A stretch of 64,000 nucleotides of DNA, from the NCBI RefSeq assembly GCF_014779595.1, contig NZ_JACXZT010000019.1:1023808-1087807 (forward strand), given 5' to 3'. Positions 16,637 to 28,018 of this stretch are shown here, piece after piece. Both the position numbers and the translations under genes were made by a program. This DNA is from Halomonas sp. ML-15. Lineage in GTDB: Bacteria; Pseudomonadota; Gammaproteobacteria; Pseudomonadales; Halomonadaceae. Within the stretch, counting starts at the first letter, position 1. Each line of letters opens with the position of its first letter. The notes beneath the pieces were generated by a model. The model was not told the DNA's origin, did no database searches, and was given only the letters and a program-made list of their open reading frames with translations.

Positions 16637-18454
16637 ATGGCCAACGACGTGTCCCACGACAAGCTCAAGCATATCCGCAACTTCTCGATCATCGCCCATA
16701 TCGACCACGGCAAGTCCACGCTCTCCGACCGGATCATCCAGATCTGCGGCGGGTTGAGCGACCGTGAGCTCAAGGAGCAGGTGCTCGATTCGATGGATAT
16801 CGAGCGCGAGCGGGGCATCACCATCAAGGCGCAGTCGGTAACCCTCGACTACCACGCCGAGGATGGCAACACCTACCAGCTCAACTTCATCGACACCCCC
16901 GGGCACGTCGATTTCTCCTATGAGGTCTCGCGCTCGCTCTACGCCTGTGAAGGGGCGCTGCTGGTGGTAGATGCCGCCCAGGGCGTCGAGGCGCAGTCGG
17001 TGGCCAACTGCTACACCGCCGTGGAGCAGGGGCTCGAGGTGCTGCCGGTGCTCAACAAGATGGACCTGCCCCAGGCCGACCCCGACAAGGTGGCCCAGGA
17101 GATCGAGGAGATCATCGGCATCGACGCCACCGACGCCTGCCAGGTCTCGGCCAAGAGTGGGTTGGGCATGGAGGCGCTGCTCGAGCGCCTGGTGCGCGAT
17201 ATCCCGCCGCCCAAGGGCGATCCCGATGCGCCGCTGCAGGCGCTGATCGTCGACTCCTGGTTCGATAACTACCTGGGCGTGGTATCGCTGGTGCGTCTGT
17301 TCGACGGCACGCTGAAGAAAGGCGAGAAGATTCGCATCAACTCCACCGGCCGTGACTGGCAGGTCAACGAGGTCGGGGTGTTCACGCCGCTGCGCAAGGA
17401 GACCGGCGTGCTGCGTGCGGGCGAGGTAGGCTTCGTGGTGGCCGGCATCAAGGAGATCCAGGGCGCCCCGGTGGGCGATACCATCACCCATACCAAGACG
17501 CCTGACGTGCCGCGGCTGCCGGGTTTCCAGAAGGTCAAGCCGCAGGTCTATGCCGGCATGTTTCCGGTCAGCGCCGACGACTACGAGGATTTCCGCGACG
17601 CACTCGAGAAGCTGGCGCTGAACGACGCCTCCCTCAGGTACGAGCCGGAAAACTCCGACGCCCTGGGCTTCGGCTTCCGGGTCGGCTTCCTCGGCACCCT
17701 GCACATGGAGATCATCCAGGAGCGTCTCGAGCGCGAGTACGACATCGACCTGCTGACCACGGCGCCGACCGTGGTCTATGAGCTGGTCATGGACAACGGT
17801 GAGGTATCTTACGTCTCCAATCCGTCCAAGCTGCCCGACATGGCCAATGTCGACGAGATGCGCGAGCCGGTCGTACGCGCCAGTATCCTGGTGCCTCAGG
17901 AGTACGTCGGCAACGTTATCTCCGAGTGCGAGCAGCGCCGCGGCACCCAGCTCGATATGCAGTTCCTCGGTAACCAGATCCAGCTGGTCTATGAGCTGCC
18001 GATGTCGGAAGTGGTGATGGACTTCTTCGATCGCCTGAAGTCGATCTCCAAGGGCTACGCCTCGCTGGACTACAGCTTCGAACGTTTCGAGGCGGCCAAG
18101 CTGGTGCGTCTCGACGTGCTGATCAACGGTGACAAGGTCGATGCCCTGGCGGCGATCATTCACCGCGATCATGCCCACGGCCGCGGACGTCTGCTGGTCG
18201 AGAAGATGAAAGAGCTGATTCCACGCCAGATGTTTGACGTGGCGATCCAGGCCGCTATTGGTGGTCAGGTGGTGGCACGCTCCACCGTCAAGGCGCTGCG
18301 CAAGAACGTCACTGCCAAATGTTATGGTGGCGACGTAAGCCGCAAGAAGAAGCTGCTCGAGAAGCAGAAAGCAGGCAAGAAACGCATGAAGCAGGTAGGC
18401 AAGGTGGAAATTCCCCAGGATGCCTTCCTCGCCGTGCTCAAGGTGAATGACTAG
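16637..18454 (+). CDS. lepA: Elongation factor 4 (LepA)
   Basis: The 605-residue translational GTPase has G1 AHIDHGKST, the region [10 protein letters not shown]3 DTPGHVDF, G4 [12 protein letters not shown]-like domains and the LepA-specific C-terminal domain ([45 protein letters not shown], of which only parts are quoted as signature). It binds stalled or incorrectly translocated ribosomes. I used the ATG at 16637 ([10 protein letters not shown]); a TTG seven codons earlier is less likely. It sits just before lepB, as in most gammaproteobacteria. Confidence 0.96.
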   Translation: MANDVSHDKLKHIRNFSIIAHIDHGKSTLSDRIIQICGGLSDRELKEQVLDSMDIERERGITIKAQSVTLDYHAEDGNTYQLNFIDTPGHVDFSYEVSRSLYACEGALLVVDAAQGVEAQSVANCYTAVEQGLEVLPVLNKMDLPQADPDKVAQEIEEIIGIDATDACQVSAKSGLGMEALLERLVRDIPPPKGDPDAPLQALIVDSWFDNYLGVVSLVRLFDGTLKKGEKIRINSTGRDWQVNEVGVFTPLRKETGVLRAGEVGFVVAGIKEIQGAPVGDTITHTKTPDVPRLPGFQKVKPQVYAGMFPVSADDYEDFRDALEKLALNDASLRYEPENSDALGFGFRVGFLGTLHMEIIQERLEREYDIDLLTTAPTVVYELVMDNGEVSYVSNPSKLPDMANVDEMREPVVRASILVPQEYVGNVISECEQRRGTQLDMQFLGNQIQLVYELPMSEVVMDFFDRLKSISKGYASLDYSFERFEAAKLVRLDVLINGDKVDALAAIIHRDHAHGRGRLLVEKMKELIPRQMFDVAIQAAIGGQVVARSTVKALRKNVTAKCYGGDVSRKKKLLEKQKAGKKRMKQVGKVEIPQDAFLAVLKVND

Positions 18455-18468
18455 GGACGAGGATAGGC

Positions 18469-19272
18469 ATGGATTTTTCGCTGTTGCTGGTGGTGGCCGT
18501 AGCGGTCACCGGTGTGGTCTGGTTGCTGGATGTGGTGTGGTGGGGGCGTGCGCGGCGCGCGCGCCTGGCAGCGGTGGAAGCAGAGAGCGGCGATGGCCTG
18601 GACGATGCCACGCGGCGCAAACTGGCGCGCGAGCCGTGGCCGGTGGACTACTCGCGTTCGTTCTTTCCGGTGCTGCTGGTGGTGCTGGTGCTGAGGAGCT
18701 TCGTGGTCGAGCCGTTTCAGATCCCCTCGGGCTCGATGCGCCCGACGCTGGAAGTGGGGGATTTCATCCTCGTCAACAAGTTTACCTATGGCCTGCGCTT
18801 GCCGGTGTTGCACACCCGGGTCGCGGAGTTTAACGAGCCCGAGCGCGGCGACGTAATGGTGTTCCGTTTCCCCCAGGAGCCATCGATCAACTTCATCAAG
18901 CGCGTGGTGGGGCTGCCGGGCGACAGCATCCGCTATGAGGGTAAGGAGCTCTACGTCAACGGCGAGCGGGTGCCGAACACTCTGCTCGAGACCGACCCCA
19001 GCGAGCAGCCCGGCGAAGAGCTGCTTGAGGAGCTGCTCGGCGAGCAGGCCCATCAGATCTACAACAATCCCCGCGACCCCGGGCCGCAGATGCGCGAGCT
19101 GGAGGTGCCAGAAGGGCACTATTTCACCATGGGTGACAACCGTGATCACTCCAATGACAGCCGCTACTGGGGCTTCGTGCCGGAGGAAAATATCGTCGGC
19201 AAGGCGTTTGCGGTATGGATGCACTGGGATGGCGGATTGCCCAGCTTCAGTTCGATGCGCCGCATTCACTGA
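18469..19272 (+). CDS. lepB: Signal peptidase I (LepB)
   Basis: This 267-residue inner-membrane serine protease removes signal peptides from exported proteins. It has an N-terminal membrane helix, a cytoplasmic basic stretch and a second helix (SFFPVLLVVLVLRSFVV) leading into the catalytic serine in IPSGSMRPTL. The general-base lysine lies in FIKRVVGLPGD, and the signature GDNRDHSNDSRYWG is near the C-terminus. It begins 14 bases after lepA and is in the same operon. Confidence 0.95.
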   Translation: MDFSLLLVVAVAVTGVVWLLDVVWWGRARRARLAAVEAESGDGLDDATRRKLAREPWPVDYSRSFFPVLLVVLVLRSFVVEPFQIPSGSMRPTLEVGDFILVNKFTYGLRLPVLHTRVAEFNEPERGDVMVFRFPQEPSINFIKRVVGLPGDSIRYEGKELYVNGERVPNTLLETDPSEQPGEELLEELLGEQAHQIYNNPRDPGPQMRELEVPEGHYFTMGDNRDHSNDSRYWGFVPEENIVGKAFAVWMHWDGGLPSFSSMRRIH

Positions 19273-19302
19273 CGTTTTGTGATCGCTGGCGCCAACTACA
19301 AG

Positions 19303-19335
19303 GCCTGATGCATGGCGAGAAGTCGTGCATCGGGC
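19303..19335 (+). other. Stem-loop in the rnc leader
   Basis: GCCTGATGCA (19303-19312) pairs with TGCATCGGGC (19326-19335), including one G-T pair, around a 13-base loop, about 40 bp before the rnc start. In E. coli, RNase III cuts a hairpin in its own leader to limit its synthesis. This one is short (10 pairs), so the analogy is only suggestive. Confidence 0.35.
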
Positions 19336-19375
19336 TATTCATTGTTATCAGGACACAACAAAGAGCAGGAGTTTC

Positions 19376-20065
19376 GTGAGTAACCCCTTGAATGGTTTTA
19401 GCCGCCGGGTCGGCCATGCGTTCGCCGACCTCGGTCTGCTGGAGCTGGCCATGACCCACCGCAGTTACGGCGGGCAGAACAACGAGCGCCTCGAGTTTCT
19501 CGGTGACTCGATCGTCAATTTCGTGATCGCCGAAGCGCTGTTTCGCCGCTTCCCCGATGCGCGAGAGGGCCAGCTGTCGCGGCTTCGCGCGCAACTGGTC
19601 AAGGGCCAGACGCTGGCCGAGCTGGCCAGAGAGTTCGATCTCGGCGAGTGTCTGCGACTCGGATCCGGCGAGATGAAGAGTGGTGGCCATCGGCGTGATT
19701 CTATCCTCGCCGACGCCGTCGAGGCGGTCATTGGCGCTATCTATCTGGATGCCGGTATGGACGTGGCCAAGGCACGGGTGCTGTCGTGGTACGCGCTGCG
19801 TCTCGAAGCCATCGACCTGCAGGATACCCAGAAGGACCCCAAGACCCGGCTGCAGGAATTTCTGCAGTCCCGGCAGTCTCCGCTGCCGCGCTATGAGGTA
19901 CTGTCGGTGGAGGGCGAGGCTCATGCCCAGACCTTCACCATCGAATGCCAGGTGGAGATGCTCGAGTCCGCCACCGTCGGTGTCGGCTCGAGCCGCCGCC
20001 ATGCCGAGCAGCAGGCCGCCGAGAAGGCGCTGGTGCTGCTCGAACCACGAGGAGGGCGAGCATGA
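19376..20065 (+). CDS. rnc: Ribonuclease III
   Basis: The 229-residue endoribonuclease cuts double-stranded RNA in rRNA processing and mRNA decay. The signature [12 protein letters not shown] (about residues 38-49) carries the metal-binding Glu and Asp, a second acidic group lies in [13 protein letters not shown], and the C-terminal double-stranded RNA-binding domain ends [19 protein letters not shown] chose the GTG at 19376, four bases after CAGGAG, giving the usual length; the upstream frame would add 17 unlikely residues. The stop overlaps the era start (ATGA). Confidence 0.95.
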   Translation: MSNPLNGFSRRVGHAFADLGLLELAMTHRSYGGQNNERLEFLGDSIVNFVIAEALFRRFPDAREGQLSRLRAQLVKGQTLAELAREFDLGECLRLGSGEMKSGGHRRDSILADAVEAVIGAIYLDAGMDVAKARVLSWYALRLEAIDLQDTQKDPKTRLQEFLQSRQSPLPRYEVLSVEGEAHAQTFTIECQVEMLESATVGVGSSRRHAEQQAAEKALVLLEPRGGRA

Positions 20066-20961
20066 CGCAGCGCTGTGGATTCGTGGCCATTGTCGGCCGC
20101 CCCAACGTCGGCAAGTCGACGCTGATGAATCGTATCCTGGGACAGAAGATTTCCATCACCTCGCGGCGCCCGCAGACCACGCGCCATCAGGTGATGGGTA
20201 TCAAGAGCGAAGGTGATGACCAGATCATCTACGTCGATACCCCCGGCATGCATATCATGTCCAAGGATCGTAACAAGGCGATCAATCGCTTTATGAACCA
20301 GGCGGCCAGTCAGGCATTGCGCGACGTCGACTGTGTGGTGTTTATCGTCGACCGCACCCGCTGGATGCCCGAAGACCAGGTGGTGCTCGACAAGCTGACC
20401 CACGTCAAGGCGCCGGTGATTCTCGCCGTCAACAAGGTCGATTGGCTGGAGGACAAGGCCAGTCTGCTGCCGTGGCTCGAGGAGGTTGGCGCCAAGCGCG
20501 ACTTCGCGGCAATACTGCCGCTATCGGCCAAGCACGGCAGCAATGTGCCGGAACTCGAGGCCGAGGTCGCCAAGCACTTGCCGGAGAGCGTTCACTACTA
20601 CCCCGACGACCAGGTGACCGACCGCTCCCAGCGCTTCCTGGCCGCCGAGCTGGTGCGCGAGAAGGTCATGCGCCAACTCGGCGACGAGCTGCCGTACCAG
20701 ATGACCGTGGAGATCGAGGAGTTCCGCGAGACCGATCGTGTCACTCATATAAGCGCGCTGATCCTGGTCGAGCGTCAGGGTCAGAAAAAGATCCTGATCG
20801 GCGAGAACGGCGAGCGCATCAAGAGCATTGGCCGTGAGGCGCGGCTCGATATGGAGCGCGCGCTTGGTTGCAAGGTGATGCTCAACCTGTGGGTCAAGGT
20901 CAAGCGTGGCTGGTCGGATGACGAACGCGCGCTGAAGAGCCTGGGGTATCACCTGGACTGA
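20062..20961 (+). CDS. era: GTPase Era, 30S ribosome assembly
   Basis: The 299-residue protein has a Ras-like GTPase domain (G1 [10 protein letters not shown]3 DTPGMH, G4 NKVD) and a C-terminal KH domain ([31 protein letters not shown] region) that binds the 3' end of 16S rRNA during small-subunit maturation. The start is fixed by the ATGA overlap with rnc. The pair rnc-era is conserved across bacteria. Confidence 0.96.
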   Translation: MTQRCGFVAIVGRPNVGKSTLMNRILGQKISITSRRPQTTRHQVMGIKSEGDDQIIYVDTPGMHIMSKDRNKAINRFMNQAASQALRDVDCVVFIVDRTRWMPEDQVVLDKLTHVKAPVILAVNKVDWLEDKASLLPWLEEVGAKRDFAAILPLSAKHGSNVPELEAEVAKHLPESVHYYPDDQVTDRSQRFLAAELVREKVMRQLGDELPYQMTVEIEEFRETDRVTHISALILVERQGQKKILIGENGERIKSIGREARLDMERALGCKVMLNLWVKVKRGWSDDERALKSLGYHLD

Positions 20962-21011
20962 GGCGTGTCTGCGCTCGACGAGGTTTGTACGCATTCCAGG
21001 ACAGATACAAA

Positions 21012-21725
21012 ATGCAGCCCGAACCGGCCTTTCTGCTTCACAAGCGCCCCTATCGCGAGACCAGTGCGCTGGTCGACCTGCTGACGCTGGCCCATGGCCG
21101 GGTAAGAGCCGTGGCCCAGGGCGTGCAGCGCCCGGGGAGCCGCTCGCGGGGACGTCTGCAGCCGTTCGCGCCGCTACACGTGACTTGGGTAGGCAGCGGC
21201 GAGCTCAAGCGCCTGCGGCTGATGGAGAGCACTGGCAGCGCGGCGCTGCTGGCTGGCGAAGGACTGCTGTGTGGTCTCTATGCCAACGAGCTGCTGACCC
21301 GGGTGATGCCGCTGGAGCTGCCGGCAGGCGAGGTGTTCGCCTTCTACAGCGCGACCCTCGAGGCCCTGCCGCGGCCTGAGGCGAGAGCTAGTGCGCTGCG
21401 TCGGCTGGAGCTGGCGCTGCTCGAGCTGCTGGATGCCGAGCCGCTGTTTCGCGATCTGGCCGATGGCGAACTGGACCCCCAGCGACGCTATGTATACCGC
21501 GCCGAGACGCGTGCCTTCGAGGCGCTACCGCCGGGTGGCAGCCAGGGGCTCGATGGGCGCACCCTGCGCCTGCTGGCCAGTGGCCAGTGGGGAGAGGCGG
21601 GGCTGGCTGGCCCCGCCAAGGTGCTGACCCGGGCGGCGCTGGCGCCGCTGCTGGGCACTCGGCCGCTGCGCTCGCGAGAGCTGATGCAGCGTCTTGCGGC
21701 GCGCCGCCGCGTCGCGTCATCCTGA
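21012..21725 (+). CDS. recO: DNA repair protein RecO
   Basis: This 237-residue protein has an N-terminal OB-fold (AFLLHKRPYRETSALVDLLTLAHGRVRAVAQG) and a helical C-terminal half. RecO helps load RecA onto SSB-coated gaps in the RecFOR pathway. I placed the start at the ATG at 21012 (MQPEPAFLLH), the usual family start; a TTG nine codons upstream is possible. No clear cysteine zinc motif is seen, as in many gammaproteobacterial RecO proteins. It follows era by 50 bp. Confidence 0.92.
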   Translation: MQPEPAFLLHKRPYRETSALVDLLTLAHGRVRAVAQGVQRPGSRSRGRLQPFAPLHVTWVGSGELKRLRLMESTGSAALLAGEGLLCGLYANELLTRVMPLELPAGEVFAFYSATLEALPRPEARASALRRLELALLELLDAEPLFRDLADGELDPQRRYVYRAETRAFEALPPGGSQGLDGRTLRLLASGQWGEAGLAGPAKVLTRAALAPLLGTRPLRSRELMQRLAARRRVASS

Positions 21726-21788
21726 TGCATTCAACACTGCCGCTTGCGGCGGTGGATGCCCAATCCTTTTAAAGCGTGGAGATCCCTC

Positions 21789-22586
21789 ATGCATGCGCCT
21801 CGAATCCAGCTCGGCGTCAATATCGATCATATCGCGACCCTGCGTCAGGCCCGCGGTACTCGCTACCCGGATCCGCTGCAGGCCGCGCTGCTGGCGGAGG
21901 AGGCCGGTGCCGATGGGATCACGGTGCATCTGCGTGAGGATCGCCGGCATATCCAGGAGCGCGATGTGCGGCTGTTGGCCGAGACCCTCAATACGCGCAT
22001 GAACCTCGAGATGGCCGTCACCGACACGATGCTGCGCCTGGCCGAGGAGGTGCGCCCGGCCCACGTCTGTCTGGTGCCGGAGAAGCGTGAAGAGCTGACC
22101 ACCGAGGGCGGGTTGGACGTGGTCGGGGGCTTCGAGGCGGTGCAGGCTGCCTGCCGTCGCCTGGCCGCCGCAGGCTGTGAGGTGTCGCTGTTCATCGATC
22201 CCGAACCGCAGCAGATCGAGGCCGCCGCCAGGGCCGGGGCACCGGTCATCGAACTGCACACCGGCGCCTACGCCGAGGCTAGCGGCCAGGCGGCCAGGCA
22301 TGAGCATGCGCGGATCGCGGCAGCGGCCGAGATGGCCCTGGAGCTGGGCCTGACCGTCAATGCCGGCCATGGGCTGCATTACCACAACGTCGAGGCCATC
22401 GCCGCCATCGGGGGTATTCATGAACTCAATATTGGCCACGCGATCATCGCCCGCGCGCTGTTCGTGGGGCTCAAGGAAGCGGTAGCCGAGATGAAGCGCC
22501 TGGTCATCGCAGGTCAGGAGGCGGGGCTGATTGCGGCTCTGGATGAGTACGACCACGACCATGCCCATGATCACCAGCACGGCTGA
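21789..22586 (+). CDS. pdxJ: Pyridoxine 5'-phosphate synthase (PdxJ)
   Basis: The 265-residue TIM-barrel enzyme joins 1-deoxyxylulose 5-phosphate and 3-amino-2-oxopropyl phosphate to make pyridoxine 5'-phosphate. The N-terminus [17 protein letters not shown], the segment [13 protein letters not shown] and the late segment [11 protein letters not shown] with [17 protein letters not shown] are diagnostic. I used the ATG at 21789, seven bases after GGAG. The His/Asp-rich tail ([12 protein letters not shown]) goes beyond the conserved domain and could bind metal. Confidence 0.95.
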   Translation: MHAPRIQLGVNIDHIATLRQARGTRYPDPLQAALLAEEAGADGITVHLREDRRHIQERDVRLLAETLNTRMNLEMAVTDTMLRLAEEVRPAHVCLVPEKREELTTEGGLDVVGGFEAVQAACRRLAAAGCEVSLFIDPEPQQIEAAARAGAPVIELHTGAYAEASGQAARHEHARIAAAAEMALELGLTVNAGHGLHYHNVEAIAAIGGIHELNIGHAIIARALFVGLKEAVAEMKRLVIAGQEAGLIAALDEYDHDHAHDHQHG

Positions 22587-22909
22587 TTCCCAATGATCCT
22601 GGGAATCGGCACCGACCTGGCGCGAATTGATCGCTTTGCGGCCGCCATGGCGCGCCACGGCGAGCGCTTCGCACGGCGTCTGCTGGGACCCTCCGAGCTG
22701 TCCCGCTATCATCAGCACCCGCAGCCGGCGGCCTTTCTTGCCAAGCGCTTTGCCGCCAAGGAAGCCTTCGTCAAGGCCCTCGGTACCGGGCTGCGCCAGG
22801 GCATGCGCTGGACGGAGATCGAAGTGGCCAACGATGCCCTGGGACGGCCGTCACTGGTGCTGGCGGGGCGGGCACGGGAGCAAGCCGAGGCCGCCGGGGT
22901 GGCGACGCT

Positions 22910-25591
<2,682 letters not shown>

Positions 25592-25642
25592 GGGTCCGCA
25601 CGGAAATTGATCCAGGCATTATGCCACAGCGCGGGTCGATCC

Positions 25643-25672
25643 CTGTCACCCACCGACGGGCACAGATATAAT
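25643..25672 (+). promoter_or_regulatory. cysM promoter
   Basis: A perfect TATAAT (25667-25672) lies 31 bp before the cysM start, with a fair -35 CTGTCA (25643-25648) at 18-bp spacing. It lies in the divergent gap between gacS and cysM. Confidence 0.6.
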
Positions 25673-25703
25673 CGTGGCATACGCTTTGAGAAGGATGCTC
25701 CGC

Positions 25704-26600
25704 ATGCACTTCCCCACGCTCGAGGATGTGGTGGGTAACACCCCTCTGGTACGCCTTAAACGCATAGCCGCGGGGCGCAACAACACCCTGCTGGCCAAGC
25801 TCGAAGGCAACAACCCGGCCGGCTCGGTCAAGGACCGTCCGGCGCTGTCGATGATCCAGCAGGCCGAGGCCCGCGGAGAGATTCATCCCGGCGATACGTT
25901 GATCGAGGCGACCTCGGGGAATACCGGGATCGCCCTGGCCATGGCGGCCGCCATCAAGGGCTACCGCATGACGTTGATCATGCCCGACAACGCCTCCAGC
26001 GAACGTAAACAGGCGATGGCGGCGTTCGGCGCCACCTTGATCACGGTATCCAGGGAGGAGGGCATGGAAGGGGCCCGCGATGTCGCCAATGCCATGATCG
26101 CCCGCGGTGAAGGCAAGACACTGGACCAGTTCGCCAACCCCGACAACCCGCTGGCGCACTTTCGTACCACCGGCCCCGAGCTGTGGCAGCAGACCGACGG
26201 CACTATCACCCACTTCGTCAGCTCGATGGGTACCACCGGCACCATCATGGGCGTCTCCGAGTACCTCAAGCAGCAGAACCCTGCGGTGGAGATCGTTGGC
26301 CTGCAGCCCGAAGACGGTGCCAGCATCGCCGGGATTCGCCGCTGGCCCGAGGCCTATCTGCCGAAGATATTCGATGCCACTCGGGTCGACCGAGTGCTCG
26401 ACATTGGCCAGCAGGAGGCCGAAGAGCATATGCGCCGCCTGGCCCGCGAGGAGGGTATCCTGGCCGGCGTCTCGTCCGGTGGGGCGCTGGCCGGTGCGCT
26501 GCGTATCGCCGAGCAGGTCGAGGATGCGGTGATCGCGTTTATCGTCTGCGATCGCGGCGACCGCTATCTGTCTACCGGCCTCTATGCACCGGAGGCCTGA
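25704..26600 (+). CDS. cysM: Cysteine synthase B (O-acetylserine sulfhydrylase)
   Basis: The 298-residue PLP enzyme makes cysteine from O-acetylserine and sulfide or thiosulfate. The PLP-binding lysine is in NPAGSVKDRPA, the substrate loop is EATSGNTGIALAM, and the glycine-rich phosphate loop is SSMGTTGTIMG. CysM rather than CysK is supported by the sequence near HFRTTGPELWQQT and by its place beside gacS. I used the ATG at 25704, eight bases after GAAGGA. The stop overlaps the rlmD start (TGATG). Confidence 0.94.
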   Translation: MHFPTLEDVVGNTPLVRLKRIAAGRNNTLLAKLEGNNPAGSVKDRPALSMIQQAEARGEIHPGDTLIEATSGNTGIALAMAAAIKGYRMTLIMPDNASSERKQAMAAFGATLITVSREEGMEGARDVANAMIARGEGKTLDQFANPDNPLAHFRTTGPELWQQTDGTITHFVSSMGTTGTIMGVSEYLKQQNPAVEIVGLQPEDGASIAGIRRWPEAYLPKIFDATRVDRVLDIGQQEAEEHMRRLAREEGILAGVSSGGALAGALRIAEQVEDAVIAFIVCDRGDRYLSTGLYAPEA

Positions 26601-27991
26601 TGGCGATGCTCGGTAAGCGTCGCACGGCGCGTCCGGCCTCGGGCACCTCGGGGCTGCGCCAGGCCAACAAGGCCACATCGCGAGTGGTGTCAGGCGACGA
26701 TGATAGCGTGGTGATCGAGCGCCTCGCTCACGATGGCCGCGGTGTGGCGCACCGCGCCGACGGCAAGGCGCTGTTCATCGACCGTGCGCTGCCCGGCGAG
26801 CGGGTCTTGCCGGCGGTGCATCGACAGCGCAAGCGTTTCGACGAAGCCCATGTGCGCGAGCTGCTCGAGGCCTCCGACCAGCGCGTCGAGCCGGCGTGCC
26901 GCCACTTCGGCCAGTGCGGCGGCTGCGACCTGCAGCATCTTGCCGACGCCGGACAGCGTCAACACAAGCTGGCGGTGCTTGGCGAGCACTTGGCACGTGA
27001 AGCGCTGGCGCTGCCGGCGTCGGCCGAGGTGCTGGCGGCAGACGGTCACGGCTATCGCCGGCGGGCCCGACTGGGGGTCAAGGTCGATGCCCAGGGGGCG
27101 ATCCATCTCGGCTTTCGCGGCAAGGGCAGTCATCACCTGCTCGATATTCATCAGTGCACTATTCTGGTACCACGGCTGGCGGCGCTGCTGGCGCCGCTGC
27201 ACCACCAACTGGCGGCCCTCGAGGCGCCGCGTCATGTCGGGCACATCGAACTCATCGACAGTGATGCGGGGGCCACGCTGGTGGTGCGCCAGCTTCGCGA
27301 GCATAGCGGCGACCGTGAGCGCTGGCAGGCGTTTGCGGCCGAACGGGGCGTCAGCCTGGCGTGGTGGCTAGGGCGCGAGGCGGCACAGCTAGAGTGGCTG
27401 AGTGTGGCGCCCGAGCTGGGCTATCGTATTGTCGCCGACGGGTATGATCTGGCGCTGACGTTCGCCCCTGGCGACTTCGTGCAGGTCAATGCCGCGGTCA
27501 ACCAGCGCCTTATCGATACCGCCTTGGCATGGCTCGCGCCGACCCCCGCGGCGCGCGTGCTCGATCTCTACGCCGGGGTGGGCAACCTGAGTCTGGCGCT
27601 GGCCTGCCGGGGCGGCGAGGTGCTGGGCGTGGAGGGCAATCCGGCGATGGTTGAACGGCTGGCCGCCAACGCCCGACGCAATGGGCTGGGGAATGTCGAG
27701 GCGCGCCAGAGTGATCTCAACCAGGCCGCCGCGGTGAGCGAGGTCCTGGCCTGGGCACCGAATCTGGTGGTGCTCGACCCGCCCCGTGACGGCGCCGACA
27801 CCGTCTGCACCCAGTTGGCCGCCAGCAGGGTGCCGCAGCTACTGTATATCGCCTGCGATCCGGCCACCCTGGCGCGGGATGCGGCACGCCTTGTGCAAGG
27901 TGGTTATCGAATACGTCGCGCGGCCGTGGCCGACATGTTCGCGCAGACGGCTCATCTGGAAGCCATGCTGCTGTTCGAACGCAGCGGATGA
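26600..27991 (+). CDS. rlmD: 23S rRNA (uracil-1939-C5)-methyltransferase RlmD
   Basis: The 463-residue protein has a TRAM RNA-binding domain near the N-terminus (VIERLAHDGRGVAHRADGKALFIDRALPGE). An iron-sulphur cysteine group follows (CRHFGQCGGCDLQHL, with a further Cys in HQCTIL). The SAM-dependent methyltransferase domain has VLDLYAGVGNLSLALA, NLVVLDPPRDG and the catalytic cysteine in LLYIACDPATLARD. The open frame extends far upstream inside cysM, but the real start is the ATG at 26600, coupled to the cysM stop. Confidence 0.93.
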   Translation: MAMLGKRRTARPASGTSGLRQANKATSRVVSGDDDSVVIERLAHDGRGVAHRADGKALFIDRALPGERVLPAVHRQRKRFDEAHVRELLEASDQRVEPACRHFGQCGGCDLQHLADAGQRQHKLAVLGEHLAREALALPASAEVLAADGHGYRRRARLGVKVDAQGAIHLGFRGKGSHHLLDIHQCTILVPRLAALLAPLHHQLAALEAPRHVGHIELIDSDAGATLVVRQLREHSGDRERWQAFAAERGVSLAWWLGREAAQLEWLSVAPELGYRIVADGYDLALTFAPGDFVQVNAAVNQRLIDTALAWLAPTPAARVLDLYAGVGNLSLALACRGGEVLGVEGNPAMVERLAANARRNGLGNVEARQSDLNQAAAVSEVLAWAPNLVVLDPPRDGADTVCTQLAASRVPQLLYIACDPATLARDAARLVQGGYRIRRAAVADMFAQTAHLEAMLLFERSG

Positions 27992-28018
27992 GCCACCCAA
28001 CAAGAGGAACGCAACCCC

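Noticed and set aside
16526-18178. 550-codon open frame on the minus strand
   Set aside because: It is fully antisense to lepA, whose protein is certain. Its composition (His, Gln, Leu-rich without domains) is typical of the shadow frame of a GC-rich gene.
26183-26599. N-terminal extension of rlmD into cysM
   Set aside because: The extra 139 residues are cysM sequence out of frame. The TRAM domain starts after the ATG at 26600, which overlaps the cysM stop.
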